Of a stretch of 64,000 nucleotides of DNA, positions 8,114 to 16,215 are shown piece after piece. A program made the position numbers and the translations under genes. The stretch's first letter is position 1; every line of letters starts with the position of its first letter. This stretch comes from Nitrospirota bacterium. Lineage in GTDB: Bacteria > Nitrospirota > Thermodesulfovibrionia > Thermodesulfovibrionales > Dissulfurispiraceae. The DNA is taken from positions 21,663 to 85,662 of the forward strand of contig JAJYXI010000042.1 of assembly GCA_021791055.1 (NCBI GenBank), in the 5' to 3' direction. Under the pieces are notes generated by a model that saw nothing but the letters and a program-made list of their open reading frames with translations, had not been told where the DNA came from and did no database searches.

Positions 8114-8454
8114 TAATGCCTCCTTTTGCCTGGATATTTGCCTTTTTTAGTTACAGGACAGCATGCAGGAGCAGGCAGCTCCTCAATGTAGTCCTTCTTT
8201 AAAAGTTTGATTACGTCCGGGATTATGGGGTCTTTGAGGAAATAGCACCTGAGCCTCCCATCCATATAATGGTCAATAACACCATGTGTTCTTAAAATGG
8301 ACAAATGCTGCGATACATTGGGCTGGCTTATCTCGAGAAACTCCTCGAAATCGCTTACGCATTTAACTCCCTTTGTCAGCTCGTCGAGTATCCTTATCCT
8401 TACCGGATGGGCAATGATTTTTAAAAGCTCTATCTTTTTGCCTAATGAACGCAT
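8113..8454 (-). CDS. ArsR-family transcriptional regulator
   Basis: 113-residue winged-helix regulator. The ArsR core is clear: AHPVRIRILDELTKG, then the recognition helix ISQPNVSQHLSILRTHGVI and the wing DGRLRCYFLKD. Cysteines occur at about residue 32 (GVKCVSDF), at about 70 (RLRCYF) and as a C-terminal pair (PAPACCP). Cys-containing ArsR proteins often sense metals, arsenite or persulfides; with a sulfur operon directly downstream, persulfide or sulfide sensing is a reasonable inference. It is the first gene of the minus-strand operon and overlaps the DsrE start (TAATG). Shine-Dalgarno GGAGGTGA lies at 8462-8469. Confidence 0.9.
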   Translation of the reverse strand: MRSLGKKIELLKIIAHPVRIRILDELTKGVKCVSDFEEFLEISQPNVSQHLSILRTHGVIDHYMDGRLRCYFLKDPIIPDVIKLLKKDYIEELPAPACCPVTKKGKYPGKRRH

Positions 8455-8479
8455 CTAATTATCACCTCCAATTATATGC

Positions 8480-8517
8480 TTGAATAAAAATATAATAATA
8501 TTTGAATATATTGTCAA
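8480..8517 (-). promoter_or_regulatory. Sigma70-type promoter and likely ArsR operator
   Basis: On the minus strand TTGACA (8517-8512) is separated by 17 bases from TATATT (8494-8489), 35 bases upstream of the ArsR start. Two TTGAATA direct repeats on the plus strand (8480-8486 and 8502-8508) are 22 bp apart, one between the promoter boxes and one just downstream of the -10. They would suit an autorepressing ArsR dimer. Confidence 0.65.
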
Positions 8518-8557
8518 GAAAAAAATATAACCTAAATTAAGCGCTTCTAATTTAGAA

Positions 8558-8724
8558 ATATAGGTCAGGTGCGGCGACAAGACTTTAAACCCCTCACTTG
8601 TAAAAAATTTATCTTGTATCCGTCATCTACTACATTGAATGCTTGTTGGGTGATGCATTTATAATCTTTCATATACACTTAAAACAACACTTTTTAAAGT
8701 CTTTGAGCCGTGCCTGACCTATAT
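8558..8724. mobile_element. MITE-like element with about 32-bp terminal inverted repeats
   Basis: The left end ATATAGGTCAGG...CGGC...AGACTTTAAA (from 8558) is matched in inverse orientation by the right end, which closes with CCTGACCTATAT at 8724. The two arms agree at most of about 32 positions. The 167-bp interval holds a 35-codon minus-strand ORF that begins MKDYKCITQQAFNVVDDGYK and ends in the left arm. It may be a remnant of a deleted transposase start. It fills most of the 300-bp gap between the radical SAM gene and the ArsR promoter; no other gene is seen there. Confidence 0.6.
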
Positions 8725-8754
8725 GAAATCACTCAACATGGGTGTTAGATATTC

Positions 8755-9897
8755 TTACTCGTAGAGTTTTGTCTTCGAATAGAAAAACGGTTTGAGGGTC
8801 TTGAGCGCCAATACAGAAACTACAGGCTTTAACAGCCACGATGCCCTTGATTTGCTTCCAAGGCACCGCTTGCAGTAAGGATGAACAACCTTGAACTTCT
8901 TGAACCCTTCGATTATCCTTCTTAGTTCCTCTGATGAAAGAATCTCCCTCAAAGATGCCTCTTTAAGATTCCCTATTTTTGTGCGCCCGTCAAAGTCAAC
9001 GCAGCAGAGGGTAACATCTCCGTTATGTAGTATGCTGAAGTGGTCGCGCATGCCAAAACAGTATCCTGCCCATGCATCATGTATCTTTTCGTCATCGAAG
9101 GCATGCCCCCAATCTTCAAGCACATATGTCTCAAAAAATATATTGGGATATATTTCCACTACATTCCATTTATATGAGACAAGTTTATTTATTTTCTTCA
9201 GTGCCATGTCCTTTTTACCTTTATCAACACCGAGCATGTCATAGATGCGCCCTGCCCAATATCCGAAGGTGTTTCTCAATTCCCCGGTTGATGAGATGAC
9301 ATGTATAGGGCCTGTCCCTTTTTCCATATCCCTTTTGCGGAATCTCGTGTTCAAAAAACGGAATTTGAAAATCGTATCTTTATGCCTTGAGTGATAAGAA
9401 GAGAAAAAATCGAGAATGCCGTTAAGATAGACATCGAATGTCAGCGCCCTCGCCTTCCTGAGCGCAAAGGATTTCTCATCAGGCGTCTGCAGAGAAATAT
9501 CAACCTGATAGAGGTCGTAGTTTAAAAGTTTTTTTCCTGCCTCGCCGCCGAGTCCTCCTCCATTGGTTGTTAGTCCTATCTTGATTCCTGTATTACGGGC
9601 ATAGGAGAGAATATCAAAAAAATCCGGATGGAGTGTTGGCTCACCCATCACATGGAAGGTGATCTTTTCACATATGTTGTTTTCATGGAGTTCAGAAATT
9701 ATACGCTTGGCAAGGCCGGTATCCATATAACCGTACTTCCTTTTCATCTCTGACTTGGGGCAGAATACGCAATTGAAATCGCATACATTGGTAAGTTCTA
9801 TGTGAACTCTCTGAAGCGGGATTTCAATATGGCCGAATCGCTGCTTTTTTGAAGAAATAGCTGTTGACATCTTTTTTAAGCTAACAAAAGCTTTCAC
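8755..9897 (-). CDS. Radical SAM/SPASM domain protein
   Basis: 380 residues. The radical SAM cluster motif is C39-x3-C43-x2-C46 (NVCDFNCVFCPKSEM), followed by the MGEPTLHPDFFDIL glycine-rich SAM site. A C-terminal SPASM-type region carries further cysteines (YCFGMRDHF, LCCVDFDGRTKIGNL, HPYCKRCLG), which would bind auxiliary iron-sulfur clusters. Enzymes of this type use 5'-deoxyadenosyl radicals in peptide, cofactor or cell-envelope modifications. No peptide substrate or partner gene is visible nearby, so the reaction is unknown. It is monocistronic, with a divergent fliD-like gene upstream. Confidence 0.85.
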   Translation of the reverse strand: MKAFVSLKKMSTAISSKKQRFGHIEIPLQRVHIELTNVCDFNCVFCPKSEMKRKYGYMDTGLAKRIISELHENNICEKITFHVMGEPTLHPDFFDILSYARNTGIKIGLTTNGGGLGGEAGKKLLNYDLYQVDISLQTPDEKSFALRKARALTFDVYLNGILDFFSSYHSRHKDTIFKFRFLNTRFRKRDMEKGTGPIHVISSTGELRNTFGYWAGRIYDMLGVDKGKKDMALKKINKLVSYKWNVVEIYPNIFFETYVLEDWGHAFDDEKIHDAWAGYCFGMRDHFSILHNGDVTLCCVDFDGRTKIGNLKEASLREILSSEELRRIIEGFKKFKVVHPYCKRCLGSKSRASWLLKPVVSVLALKTLKPFFYSKTKLYE

Positions 9898-9978
9898 TGG
9901 ATGTCAACGAAGGCTCATAAAAATATTGCACTATTCTTTAAATAATGCTAATTTTAATACTAAGGAAGGATTTGATAG

Positions 9979-11208
9979 ATGAGCTCTATTGTTGACACAT
10001 CTTTTTTAAATTTCAGTTTCACCAATTCCATCTCCGGCAAATACACACAGGTTCAGAAGAACAGCTATATAAAGTCCATCCAATCCCAGGAAGACGCAGC
10101 AAATACAAAGATAAGCGCACTGGGCAAGCTCCTGAATTCCCTCGAAGAACTTAAAACAAGCCTTGAAGGCATAAAAACAGAATCCCTCAAGATAATGAAA
10201 GCCGAGGTCTCTGACGAAGGGATTTTAACAGCCACGGCATCTTCATCGGCGACGGAAGGTTTATATTCGGTAAAGGTCAATAGAACTGCGAAATCGCATA
10301 CCCTTTATTCAAAGATGTATCCTGCTGAAAATTCGGCTGTGGGTACAGGCATGCTGACCATAAGGATAGGAGACAATATAGGAGTCGATTTAAATATAAC
10401 AGAATCGAGAAAGACACTCTCCAGAATAAAAGACGCCTTAAATGCATCAGACGCAGATGTAAAAGCATCTCTTAAAAAAGAGGCTTCAGGCTACAGGCTT
10501 GTGATTTCAGCTAAAGACAGCGGTGACGGAAATAAAATAAACATAATCGTATCCGATGACGATCTGAATAATACTGATTCAAACGGCCTTTCCGCTCTCT
10601 CATACGACACAAATACCGCAAAAAACATGACGGAGTCCACCCCTCCTTACAATGCTGTTTTGTTTGCAGACAGCAGCTTCTTTGAAAAGACCGAAAATGA
10701 AATAACGGATGCAATAACCGGCGTAACTATGAAACTCTTAAAGGAAGACGACAAGTTCCCTGTTTACATTACCGTGTCCGAGGATCAGAATTCCCTGATC
10801 TTTGAAAAACTTGATTCTTTTATAGAAGCATACAACAACACCATCAAATTAACAGATGAGCTTCAAGGCGCTAAAGGGACTCTGAAAAGGGACTCCTCAG
10901 TAGGATATTTAAAAAATGCCATGACAGATATCCAGACAAAAACATACAACAACTCAACCCTCAAATCCCTCGGATTCAAGTTTGACACGCAGGATGTAAT
11001 GTCGCTGGATATAGGGAAAATTCAGAGCGCAATGCTTTCAAACCTCGACAATATAACCGATGCCCTCAATACGCTTGCGAGCGAACTGGAGACGACCGTC
11101 AATAGTTACATAGACTCGGTTATTCCGGCGCAGCAGGACAATTACAGAACAATCGTAGCAGAATACATTAAGTCCGAAAAGCATACCTATCGGGCATTTA
11201 ATAGATGA
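9979..11208 (+). CDS. fliD: Flagellar hook-associated protein 2-like (FliD, filament cap)
   Basis: 409 residues. The N-terminal FliD domain is recognisable (KISALGKLLNSLEELKTSLE, then ATASSSATEGLYSVKVNRTA). The C-terminal FliD domain is also present (IEAYNNTIKLTDEL, GTLKRDSSVGYLKNAMTDI, LKSLGFKFD). FliD caps the growing filament and folds flagellin. The protein is at the short end for the family, and no other flagellar gene is nearby. It overlaps the start of the tsaC-like gene by 4 bases (ATGA), an unusual operon partner. Confidence 0.8.
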   Translation: MSSIVDTSFLNFSFTNSISGKYTQVQKNSYIKSIQSQEDAANTKISALGKLLNSLEELKTSLEGIKTESLKIMKAEVSDEGILTATASSSATEGLYSVKVNRTAKSHTLYSKMYPAENSAVGTGMLTIRIGDNIGVDLNITESRKTLSRIKDALNASDADVKASLKKEASGYRLVISAKDSGDGNKINIIVSDDDLNNTDSNGLSALSYDTNTAKNMTESTPPYNAVLFADSSFFEKTENEITDAITGVTMKLLKEDDKFPVYITVSEDQNSLIFEKLDSFIEAYNNTIKLTDELQGAKGTLKRDSSVGYLKNAMTDIQTKTYNNSTLKSLGFKFDTQDVMSLDIGKIQSAMLSNLDNITDALNTLASELETTVNSYIDSVIPAQQDNYRTIVAEYIKSEKHTYRAFNR

Positions 11209-11810
11209 TATTAAAACTCACCGACGAAGCCTCTGAAGAAATAATAAATACATCAATATCCATCCTCAAAAAAGGCGGGATAATCGCATACCCCACAGAG
11301 ACCTTTTATGGATTGGGAGCCAAATACGATATAGACTCTGCACTGAAAAGACTTTATGAGATAAAACAGAGGCCGAAAGAAAAGGCGATGCCACTAATTA
11401 TAGGCGGTATCGATAAGCTATCCTTGATAACAGACTCTATAAATGCCTCTGTCAAAGAGCTTATGGACAGATTCTGGCCTGGGCCATTGACAATTTTTTT
11501 TCACAGCCGTGCAGGACTCTCGGAATACATCGTATCCGAGAATAAAGTGGCGGTAAGGATTCCGGGGGAATCTTTTGCGCTCAAGCTCGCATGTGCAGCA
11601 GGATTCCCTATAACTGCCACGAGCGCAAATATCTCAGGCATGCCCCCTGCCGACAGCGCATCGATGGTCCTCGATTATTTCGGCGACAGGATAGACCTGA
11701 TAATTGACGGAGGCAAAACAAAAGGTGGATTACCTTCCACAATTGTTGATGCAACCGACACCGCAATAAAAATCATCAGGAAAGGCGCAGTAGATATCCG
11801 GTCATCATAA
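11205..11810 (+). CDS. tsaC: Threonylcarbamoyl-AMP synthase (TsaC/YrdC/Sua5 family)
   Basis: 201-residue YrdC-domain protein. Family motifs are visible: IAYPTETFYGLGAKY, KQRPKEKAMPLI (the K-x-R...K nucleotide-binding signature), FWPGPLTIFF and PITATSANISGMPP. It condenses threonine, bicarbonate and ATP to threonylcarbamoyl-AMP for t6A37 modification of ANN-decoding tRNAs in the cytoplasm. Length matches the single-domain TsaC rather than long Sua5. Its ATG overlaps the fliD-like stop. Confidence 0.92.
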   Translation: MILKLTDEASEEIINTSISILKKGGIIAYPTETFYGLGAKYDIDSALKRLYEIKQRPKEKAMPLIIGGIDKLSLITDSINASVKELMDRFWPGPLTIFFHSRAGLSEYIVSENKVAVRIPGESFALKLACAAGFPITATSANISGMPPADSASMVLDYFGDRIDLIIDGGKTKGGLPSTIVDATDTAIKIIRKGAVDIRSS

Positions 11811-11930
11811 ACCTTTATTCAGAGCCATTCACGGACTATCAAGCAGACAGATCCTGTTTATTGAACAATCGTTTATAAAAAGTGAATGTTCTATAAAAAA
11901 CAACTTTTGTTTTAAAAATTAATTTTTTTG

Positions 11931-11959
11931 TTGACAAAGAGAAAATTATGGTGTATAGT
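11931..11959 (+). promoter_or_regulatory. Strong consensus sigma70 promoter
   Basis: TTGACA at 11931-11936, 17-bp spacer, TATAGT at 11954-11959; transcription should begin near 11966. An ATG at 11948 lies inside this promoter, so the downstream gene must start at 11981, which has its own AAGGAG. Confidence 0.85.
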
Positions 11960-11980
11960 TTTCTTCAAAAGGAGAAAAGG

Positions 11981-12526
11981 ATGCTTAAAAGCTTATTCTC
12001 ATCATCCGTAAGAGCCGATGTGCTGGCGCTATTGCTGAATAGCCCTGAAGAAAGGTTTTATGTGAGAGAGATAGCAAAGCTCTTGAGAAAAAACCCGTCG
12101 GGGGTAAAGAGAGAGCTTGATAAATTAGAGGAGATGGGGCTTGTATTCAGTGAAAAGGTTGCCAACCTGAAATACTTCCAGGCCGACAGAAATTCACCCC
12201 TATTTTCTGAGCTAAAAGACCTTATTGCAAAATCCCTCGGACTTCCGGGAGCCTTGAAAAGCCTTTTGCGGGCGAATGATATAAAGTCAGCATTTATCTA
12301 CGGCCCCTATGCCGAAGGAGAGGACACGCCAACAGTTGATCTCATTGTCATCGGTTCATTCACCCCTGCACTGCTAATCGGCCTGCACGATATCGAAAAA
12401 AATTTCGGCAAAAGGATAAATTGTACCGTAATAGAAGAGGCTGAATACAAACTAAAAAAGCGGAAGGATGCAAGCGTAAAGCGCATCCTTGCAGAAAAAA
12501 GGATTACACTTTTGGGAAGGATATAA
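11981..12526 (+). CDS. Winged-helix transcriptional regulator with nucleotidyltransferase-like C-terminal domain
   Basis: 181 residues from the ATG at 11981 (AAGGAG at 11969-11974). The first 80 residues form an ArsR-like winged helix (VRADVLALLLNSPEERFYVREIAKLL, then KNPSGVKRELDKLEEMGLV). The C-terminal half (SAFIYGPYAEGEDTPTVDLIVIG) resembles the minimal nucleotidyltransferase/MNT fold, with a G-x-Y/F...D-x-D-like strand. Such HTH-NT proteins occur in archaea and bacteria with unknown targets. It is driven by its own promoter and followed by the 26-codon lysine/alanine ORF. Confidence 0.8.
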   Translation: MLKSLFSSSVRADVLALLLNSPEERFYVREIAKLLRKNPSGVKRELDKLEEMGLVFSEKVANLKYFQADRNSPLFSELKDLIAKSLGLPGALKSLLRANDIKSAFIYGPYAEGEDTPTVDLIVIGSFTPALLIGLHDIEKNFGKRINCTVIEEAEYKLKKRKDASVKRILAEKRITLLGRI

Positions 12527-12590
12527 GGCTTAAACTTTCCGCAGAGTTTTTCCATGAAAAATCCTGCGGGACCGAAAGGGGGTGAATATA

Positions 12591-12671
12591 ATGGCAACAA
12601 AGAAAGCTCCGGCAAAGAAGGCAGCAGCAAAGAAGCCTGCAGCAAAAAAGGCAGCAGCAAAAAAGAAATAA
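12591..12671 (+). CDS. 26-residue Lys/Ala-rich histone H1-tail-like peptide
   Basis: ATG at 12591 with Shine-Dalgarno AGGGGGTG six bases upstream; TAA at 12669-12671. The product is built from PAKKAAAKK units only: lysine, alanine and proline after MATKKAP. This is the composition of histone H1 C-terminal tails and bacterial H1-like (BpH1/Hc1-type) or HupB-tail segments, which bind DNA non-specifically. Here the tail stands alone. It follows the winged-helix gene by 64 bases and precedes a strong terminator, so it is probably expressed. Its function is inferred from composition. Confidence 0.6.
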   Translation: MATKKAPAKKAAAKKPAAKKAAAKKK

Positions 12672-12702
12672 GAAAAGTCGAATTGGGAATGTACGATTTT
12701 TA

Positions 12703-12780
12703 GGGAATACCCAAAAACAACTTATACGGTTGCTAAAAACTCTTGGGCTGGTTTTTAAGTTGGGTATTCCCCTTTTTTTT
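12703..12780 (+). terminator. Rho-independent terminator
   Basis: GGGAATACCCAA (12703-12714) pairs perfectly with TTGGGTATTCCC (12760-12771), followed by CC? to T8 (12773-12780). The loop of about 45 nt can form further structure (AACTTA/TAAGTT). It ends the 11981-12671 transcript and abuts the 3' end of convergent lpxC. Confidence 0.8.
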
Positions 12781-13678
12781 AGCTATAGTTTAAAACTTGG
12801 CGGGGTAAATGGTCAACTTCCGATGAAATCAGGCTATAGCAGTCCACAGACGAGACGAGCTTCTTCAGAAAGTTTATATTTGCGGTATGGCCTGCCTTTT
12901 CAAGCATAATATGTCCATGTATCGGAAAACCGATCAACGACAAATCTCCTATCGAATCAAGTATCTTATGTCTTACAAATTCGTCATCGAACCTGAGCCC
13001 TGCCGTATTCAAAATACCTTCGTCGCCGACAATCACGGCGTTGTCAAGAGACCCGCCCTTTGCAAGACCGTTTGCCCTTAACTTCTCAACATCGCTTAGA
13101 AATCCAAATGTCCTCGCAGGGGCAATCTCCCTGACAAAACTCTTCTCATCGAGATCAACAGTAAGCTCCTGTTGACCTAACATATGATGCCCAAAGTTTA
13201 TATAGTATGATATGCGTCTTCCGTCGTATGGTAGGGCAACTATCCTCGAATGAGCATCCTCATACACAACAGGCTTTGTGATCTTTATATACGGCATCTT
13301 TTTGCCCTGTTTTGCTATGCCTGCATCGAGTATAATCCCTACCAGCTTTGCAGAGCTTCCGTCCAGTATCGGAATTTCAGGACCGTCAACCTCAACGATA
13401 AGATTATCGATGCCGAGTCCCGATGCTGCGGCAAGCAAGTGCTCCACTGTCTTTACCTTTACTATATCAGAGCCGCCGACAAAGCCGATTGTCGTAGCAA
13501 AGGCGGTGTCGACAACAGAGGCAACATTTGCCCGTATTATTGCTCCCTTGTCTGTGCGATAAAAGACGATACCCGTATTCCTTGAGGCTGGTTTGAGCTT
13601 CACAGTCGCATACTTGCCTGTGTGCAAACCAATGCCATGGAAGGTGATCTCTTTTTTTATTGTTCTCTGTAATCTCAT
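12779..13678 (-). CDS. lpxC: UDP-3-O-acyl-N-acetylglucosamine deacetylase
   Basis: 299 residues from the ATG at 13678 (MRLQRTIKKE). An upstream in-frame ATG at 13732 would add a non-conserved leader. LpxC removes the acetyl group from UDP-3-O-acyl-GlcNAc, the committed step of lipid A synthesis, using a cytoplasmic zinc centre. Visible landmarks are FHGIGLHTGK at the N-terminus, KTVEHLLAA (zinc His), RHKILDSIGDLSLIG (zinc His/Asp) and GHTANINFLKK. Full length for the family. It shows that the host makes an LPS-type outer membrane. Confidence 0.95.
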   Translation of the reverse strand: MRLQRTIKKEITFHGIGLHTGKYATVKLKPASRNTGIVFYRTDKGAIIRANVASVVDTAFATTIGFVGGSDIVKVKTVEHLLAAASGLGIDNLIVEVDGPEIPILDGSSAKLVGIILDAGIAKQGKKMPYIKITKPVVYEDAHSRIVALPYDGRRISYYINFGHHMLGQQELTVDLDEKSFVREIAPARTFGFLSDVEKLRANGLAKGGSLDNAVIVGDEGILNTAGLRFDDEFVRHKILDSIGDLSLIGFPIHGHIMLEKAGHTANINFLKKLVSSVDCYSLISSEVDHLPRQVLNYS

Positions 13679-13791
13679 CAGGGCAATATAGCAAGCAAAT
13701 AGCATACCATCATAAAAATTAATATAAAACAATGGGATAGAAACATCGGAGTGTTGATTAATTTCGATATTGTGTGATATTTACCACACTC

Positions 13792-13859
13792 AGATAGCTA
13801 ATAGCTCATGGCTCATAGCTGTTAGCAAGAAAAAATACCATGAGCTATGAACTATGAGC
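13792..13859. repeat. Two inverted blocks of degenerate heptamer repeats between lpxC and tldD
   Basis: First block, plus strand: AGATAGC, TAATAGC, TCATGGC, TCATAGC, TGTTAGC (13792-13826). Second block in opposite sense: CATGAGC, TATGAAC, TATGAGC (13839-13859), which includes the last codons and stop of tldD. The blocks can pair as a hairpin and might act as a terminator-like structure for tldD. Confidence 0.75.
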
Positions 13860-15243
13860 TAATCTCTCCTCCAACCACCATCTCAGGAATCCTTAGGGTC
13901 GGCATGGCATCAGAGACAGGAACGCCCTGTCCGTCCTTTCCGCAGGTGCCAATCGAAAAACCAAGGTCAGAGGCAACCATATCTATAGATTTCAAAACCT
14001 CCGGGCCGTTTCCAACAAGTGTTGCACCTCTCACCGGCTCGCCAATCCCGCCATTTTCTATAATGTATCCTTCCTGAACCTCAAAGACAAAATCGCCTGT
14101 TACCGTATTTACCTGCCCTCCGCCCATCTTTTTAACCAACAGACCCTTGGTTACAGACCTGATAACCTCATCAGGAGACCTATTACCCTGAGCTATAAAT
14201 GTATTCGTCATCCTCGGCACGGGTTTATGCTCGTAAGACTCCCTTCTGCCGTTACCTGTGGACGTAGTTTTATCCACCATGGCAGTGTATCTGTCGTACA
14301 TATATCCCAATAGAATCCCCTCTTTCACGAGGATATTCCGTTTTGAAGGTGTCCCTTCATCATCAAAGGAAAACGATCCCCTCTTGTTTGGAAGGGTCGC
14401 ATCATCTATAACCGTAATCGCATGAGAGGCCACTTGCTGGCCAATCTTTTTTGAATAAACAGACAATCCCTGCTGGACAAGGTCTGCCTCAAGACCGTGA
14501 CCTATTGCCTCGTGAATCATTGTACCGCCAGCCTCTGATGAAATAACAACAGGCATCCTGCCGCCGGGCGCCCTCTTTGCACCAAGCATCATCACAGCCC
14601 TCTGTGCAGCCTTGAGCGCAACACCATCCATTGGCCTGTCATCAAAAAGCTCATACCCTATAAGACCGCCAACAGGCTCGTACCCTGTCTGAATAACATC
14701 TCCATCTATGGCAATTACCTGCACTACGCCCAGAGTGTAAACCCTTTCGTCCTCCGACACAAAACCATCGGATGTATAAATCTTCACATTCTGCAAGGAA
14801 TCACGATAAACGACATTGACCTGTTTAATCCTCTGGTCAAATTTTCTTGCGGTCTCATTGCCGGTTTTTACAAGGCCAACTTTTTTAGGCATCGGGATAG
14901 TTTCAGGAGGTGTTTTTATAACAAAGGTTACCTCTGGAGACCTCTTTTTCATGTCAATAACAATATCCTGAACAGAACTCGATGCTGCCTTGCTAACCGT
15001 ATCTGCAAGCTCCATAAGGACGCCTTCAGAAAAATCATTGCTATATGCATAAGCGGTTTTGCCGTTATATATAAGTCTGATGCCCATGCCTGCGGTAGCC
15101 CCTGCAATCACCTTCTCTATCTTGTCGTCCTCAAGCTGAATAGCCGTGGTTCTTCTATTCTCAATAAAAATATCCGCATACTCCCCGCCATTTGAAAGGG
15201 TCTTTTTTATGAGTTTCTGCAGAATCTCATCATCTACCATCAA
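13852..15243 (-). CDS. tldD: TldD family metalloprotease
   Basis: 463 residues, normal for TldD. The zinc motif H-E-x3-H is visible in MIHEAIGHGLEADLVQ. Other signatures are SFSFDDEGTPSKRN near residue 285 and the C-terminal GTCGKDGQGVPVSDAMPTLR. TldD works with TldE as a heterodimeric protease that processes peptides such as microcins and CcdA. No tldE partner is visible beside it. The last two codons and stop lie in a heptamer repeat, so the C-terminus (GGEISS) has been shaped by the repeat. Confidence 0.93.
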   Translation of the reverse strand: MMVDDEILQKLIKKTLSNGGEYADIFIENRRTTAIQLEDDKIEKVIAGATAGMGIRLIYNGKTAYAYSNDFSEGVLMELADTVSKAASSSVQDIVIDMKKRSPEVTFVIKTPPETIPMPKKVGLVKTGNETARKFDQRIKQVNVVYRDSLQNVKIYTSDGFVSEDERVYTLGVVQVIAIDGDVIQTGYEPVGGLIGYELFDDRPMDGVALKAAQRAVMMLGAKRAPGGRMPVVISSEAGGTMIHEAIGHGLEADLVQQGLSVYSKKIGQQVASHAITVIDDATLPNKRGSFSFDDEGTPSKRNILVKEGILLGYMYDRYTAMVDKTTSTGNGRRESYEHKPVPRMTNTFIAQGNRSPDEVIRSVTKGLLVKKMGGGQVNTVTGDFVFEVQEGYIIENGGIGEPVRGATLVGNGPEVLKSIDMVASDLGFSIGTCGKDGQGVPVSDAMPTLRIPEMVVGGEISS

Positions 15244-15320
15244 AAATCCTCCATAAAATTCAATTTCGGTATTTTAACATAAAGGGCTTAACGTCAGAGG
15301 AAACAGGATATGGTTTTTAA

Positions 15321-15749
15321 TTATAAATTACCATATAAGAAATCGATAGGCTGTAAAATTAATGTTTTGCCAATCTTTTTACGGTATAGATTCTTAAAGT
15401 CGTTTGAATTTCCAGTTATAAAATAATCCATTCTATTGGATATAGCAGTGGCAAGTATTATCCTGTCGTTTTGAGGAAGACTATTCACCAATTCATATTT
15501 TATATCCGCCAGAACATCGGCAAGAATCTTTGATTTCTTAATCAATTCGTTAAGCAGCGGCAGTCTTTCAGGTTTTTTTATCTTTATATTAAAAACTGAT
15601 TCTCTGCAAACAAGGTTGGATACATAGACTTCCACAGCACCCATCGATTGAATTTCATAAATCAGATAGGCTCTTGATCTTTCACTGCCTGAATAGGCAA
15701 TGGAGAACAAAACATTGCTGTCCAGAAATGCCTTTATTTTTTCTTCCAT
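15321..15749 (-). CDS. PIN-domain toxin (VapC-like)
   Basis: 142-residue PIN domain: an N-terminal FLDSNVLFS with the first acidic residue, a central E (VCRESVFN), and C-terminal DRIILATAI...DYFITGNSNDF with the remaining acidic residues. PIN toxins are Mg-dependent ribonucleases acting on tRNA or other RNA. Its start overlaps the end of the AbrB-type antitoxin by 16 bases, the classic antitoxin-first arrangement. The specific RNA target is unknown. Confidence 0.87.
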   Translation of the reverse strand: MEEKIKAFLDSNVLFSIAYSGSERSRAYLIYEIQSMGAVEVYVSNLVCRESVFNIKIKKPERLPLLNELIKKSKILADVLADIKYELVNSLPQNDRIILATAISNRMDYFITGNSNDFKNLYRKKIGKTLILQPIDFLYGNL

Positions 15750-15979
15750 TTAGACAGGATTCCCTCTTTTTCCCCTTTTTTCATCATATCCGCTTTCTCA
15801 AGCTGTTTGACAAACTCATCAGAAAACTCTCTTAAAGGCACTGTTACAGCAGGTTTTATCAGAATGCCATTTTCCTTAAGCTCAATGACCACAGGGGATT
15901 TCGGTTTTATGCCTAATTTCTCCCTCAATTTTTTAGGGATCGTCACCTGTCCTCTCTCCCCAATTATTACGGTTTCCAT
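15734..15979 (-). CDS. SpoVT/AbrB-type antitoxin (VapB/MazE-like)
   Basis: 81 residues. The swapped-hairpin AbrB domain is evident at the N-terminus: VIIGERGQVTIPKKLREKLG followed by KPKSPVVIELKENGILIKP. The charged C-terminal tail (EFVKQLEKADMMKKGEKEG) would wrap and neutralise the PIN toxin encoded downstream. The complex probably autoregulates the promoter in 15980-16030. It lies next to the defence island but is a separate unit. Confidence 0.87.
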   Translation of the reverse strand: METVIIGERGQVTIPKKLREKLGIKPKSPVVIELKENGILIKPAVTVPLREFSDEFVKQLEKADMMKKGEKEGILSKWKKK

Positions 15980-16215
15980 TTTTCTTACCTCTCTTACATC
16001 TTTTATCTTATAATTGCATATTTTCAGAAAATACGCAATATTTCGACTGCCATGGTGCCACTACTTAACCTAACTGATAATGCATGATTAAATGGATAGC
16101 GAGCGTATTCCCCGCAGCCCCATGCTTCGCACGTCATTTGGGTCTGCGAGGAATGCGAGATCCAGCGAGGCTTAGGCACAATCTATGCTAAACTCCTGAT
16201 AAGGTCTTTCAGATA

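Noticed and set aside
11948..11980. Upstream ATG as start of the winged-helix gene
   Set aside because: It lies inside the promoter between the -35 and -10 boxes; the ATG at 11981 has a good AAGGAG.
13678..13732. Longer LpxC with 18 extra residues
   Set aside because: LpxC family proteins begin at the M-x-x-Q-x-T-I region; the leader is not conserved and has no ribosome site.
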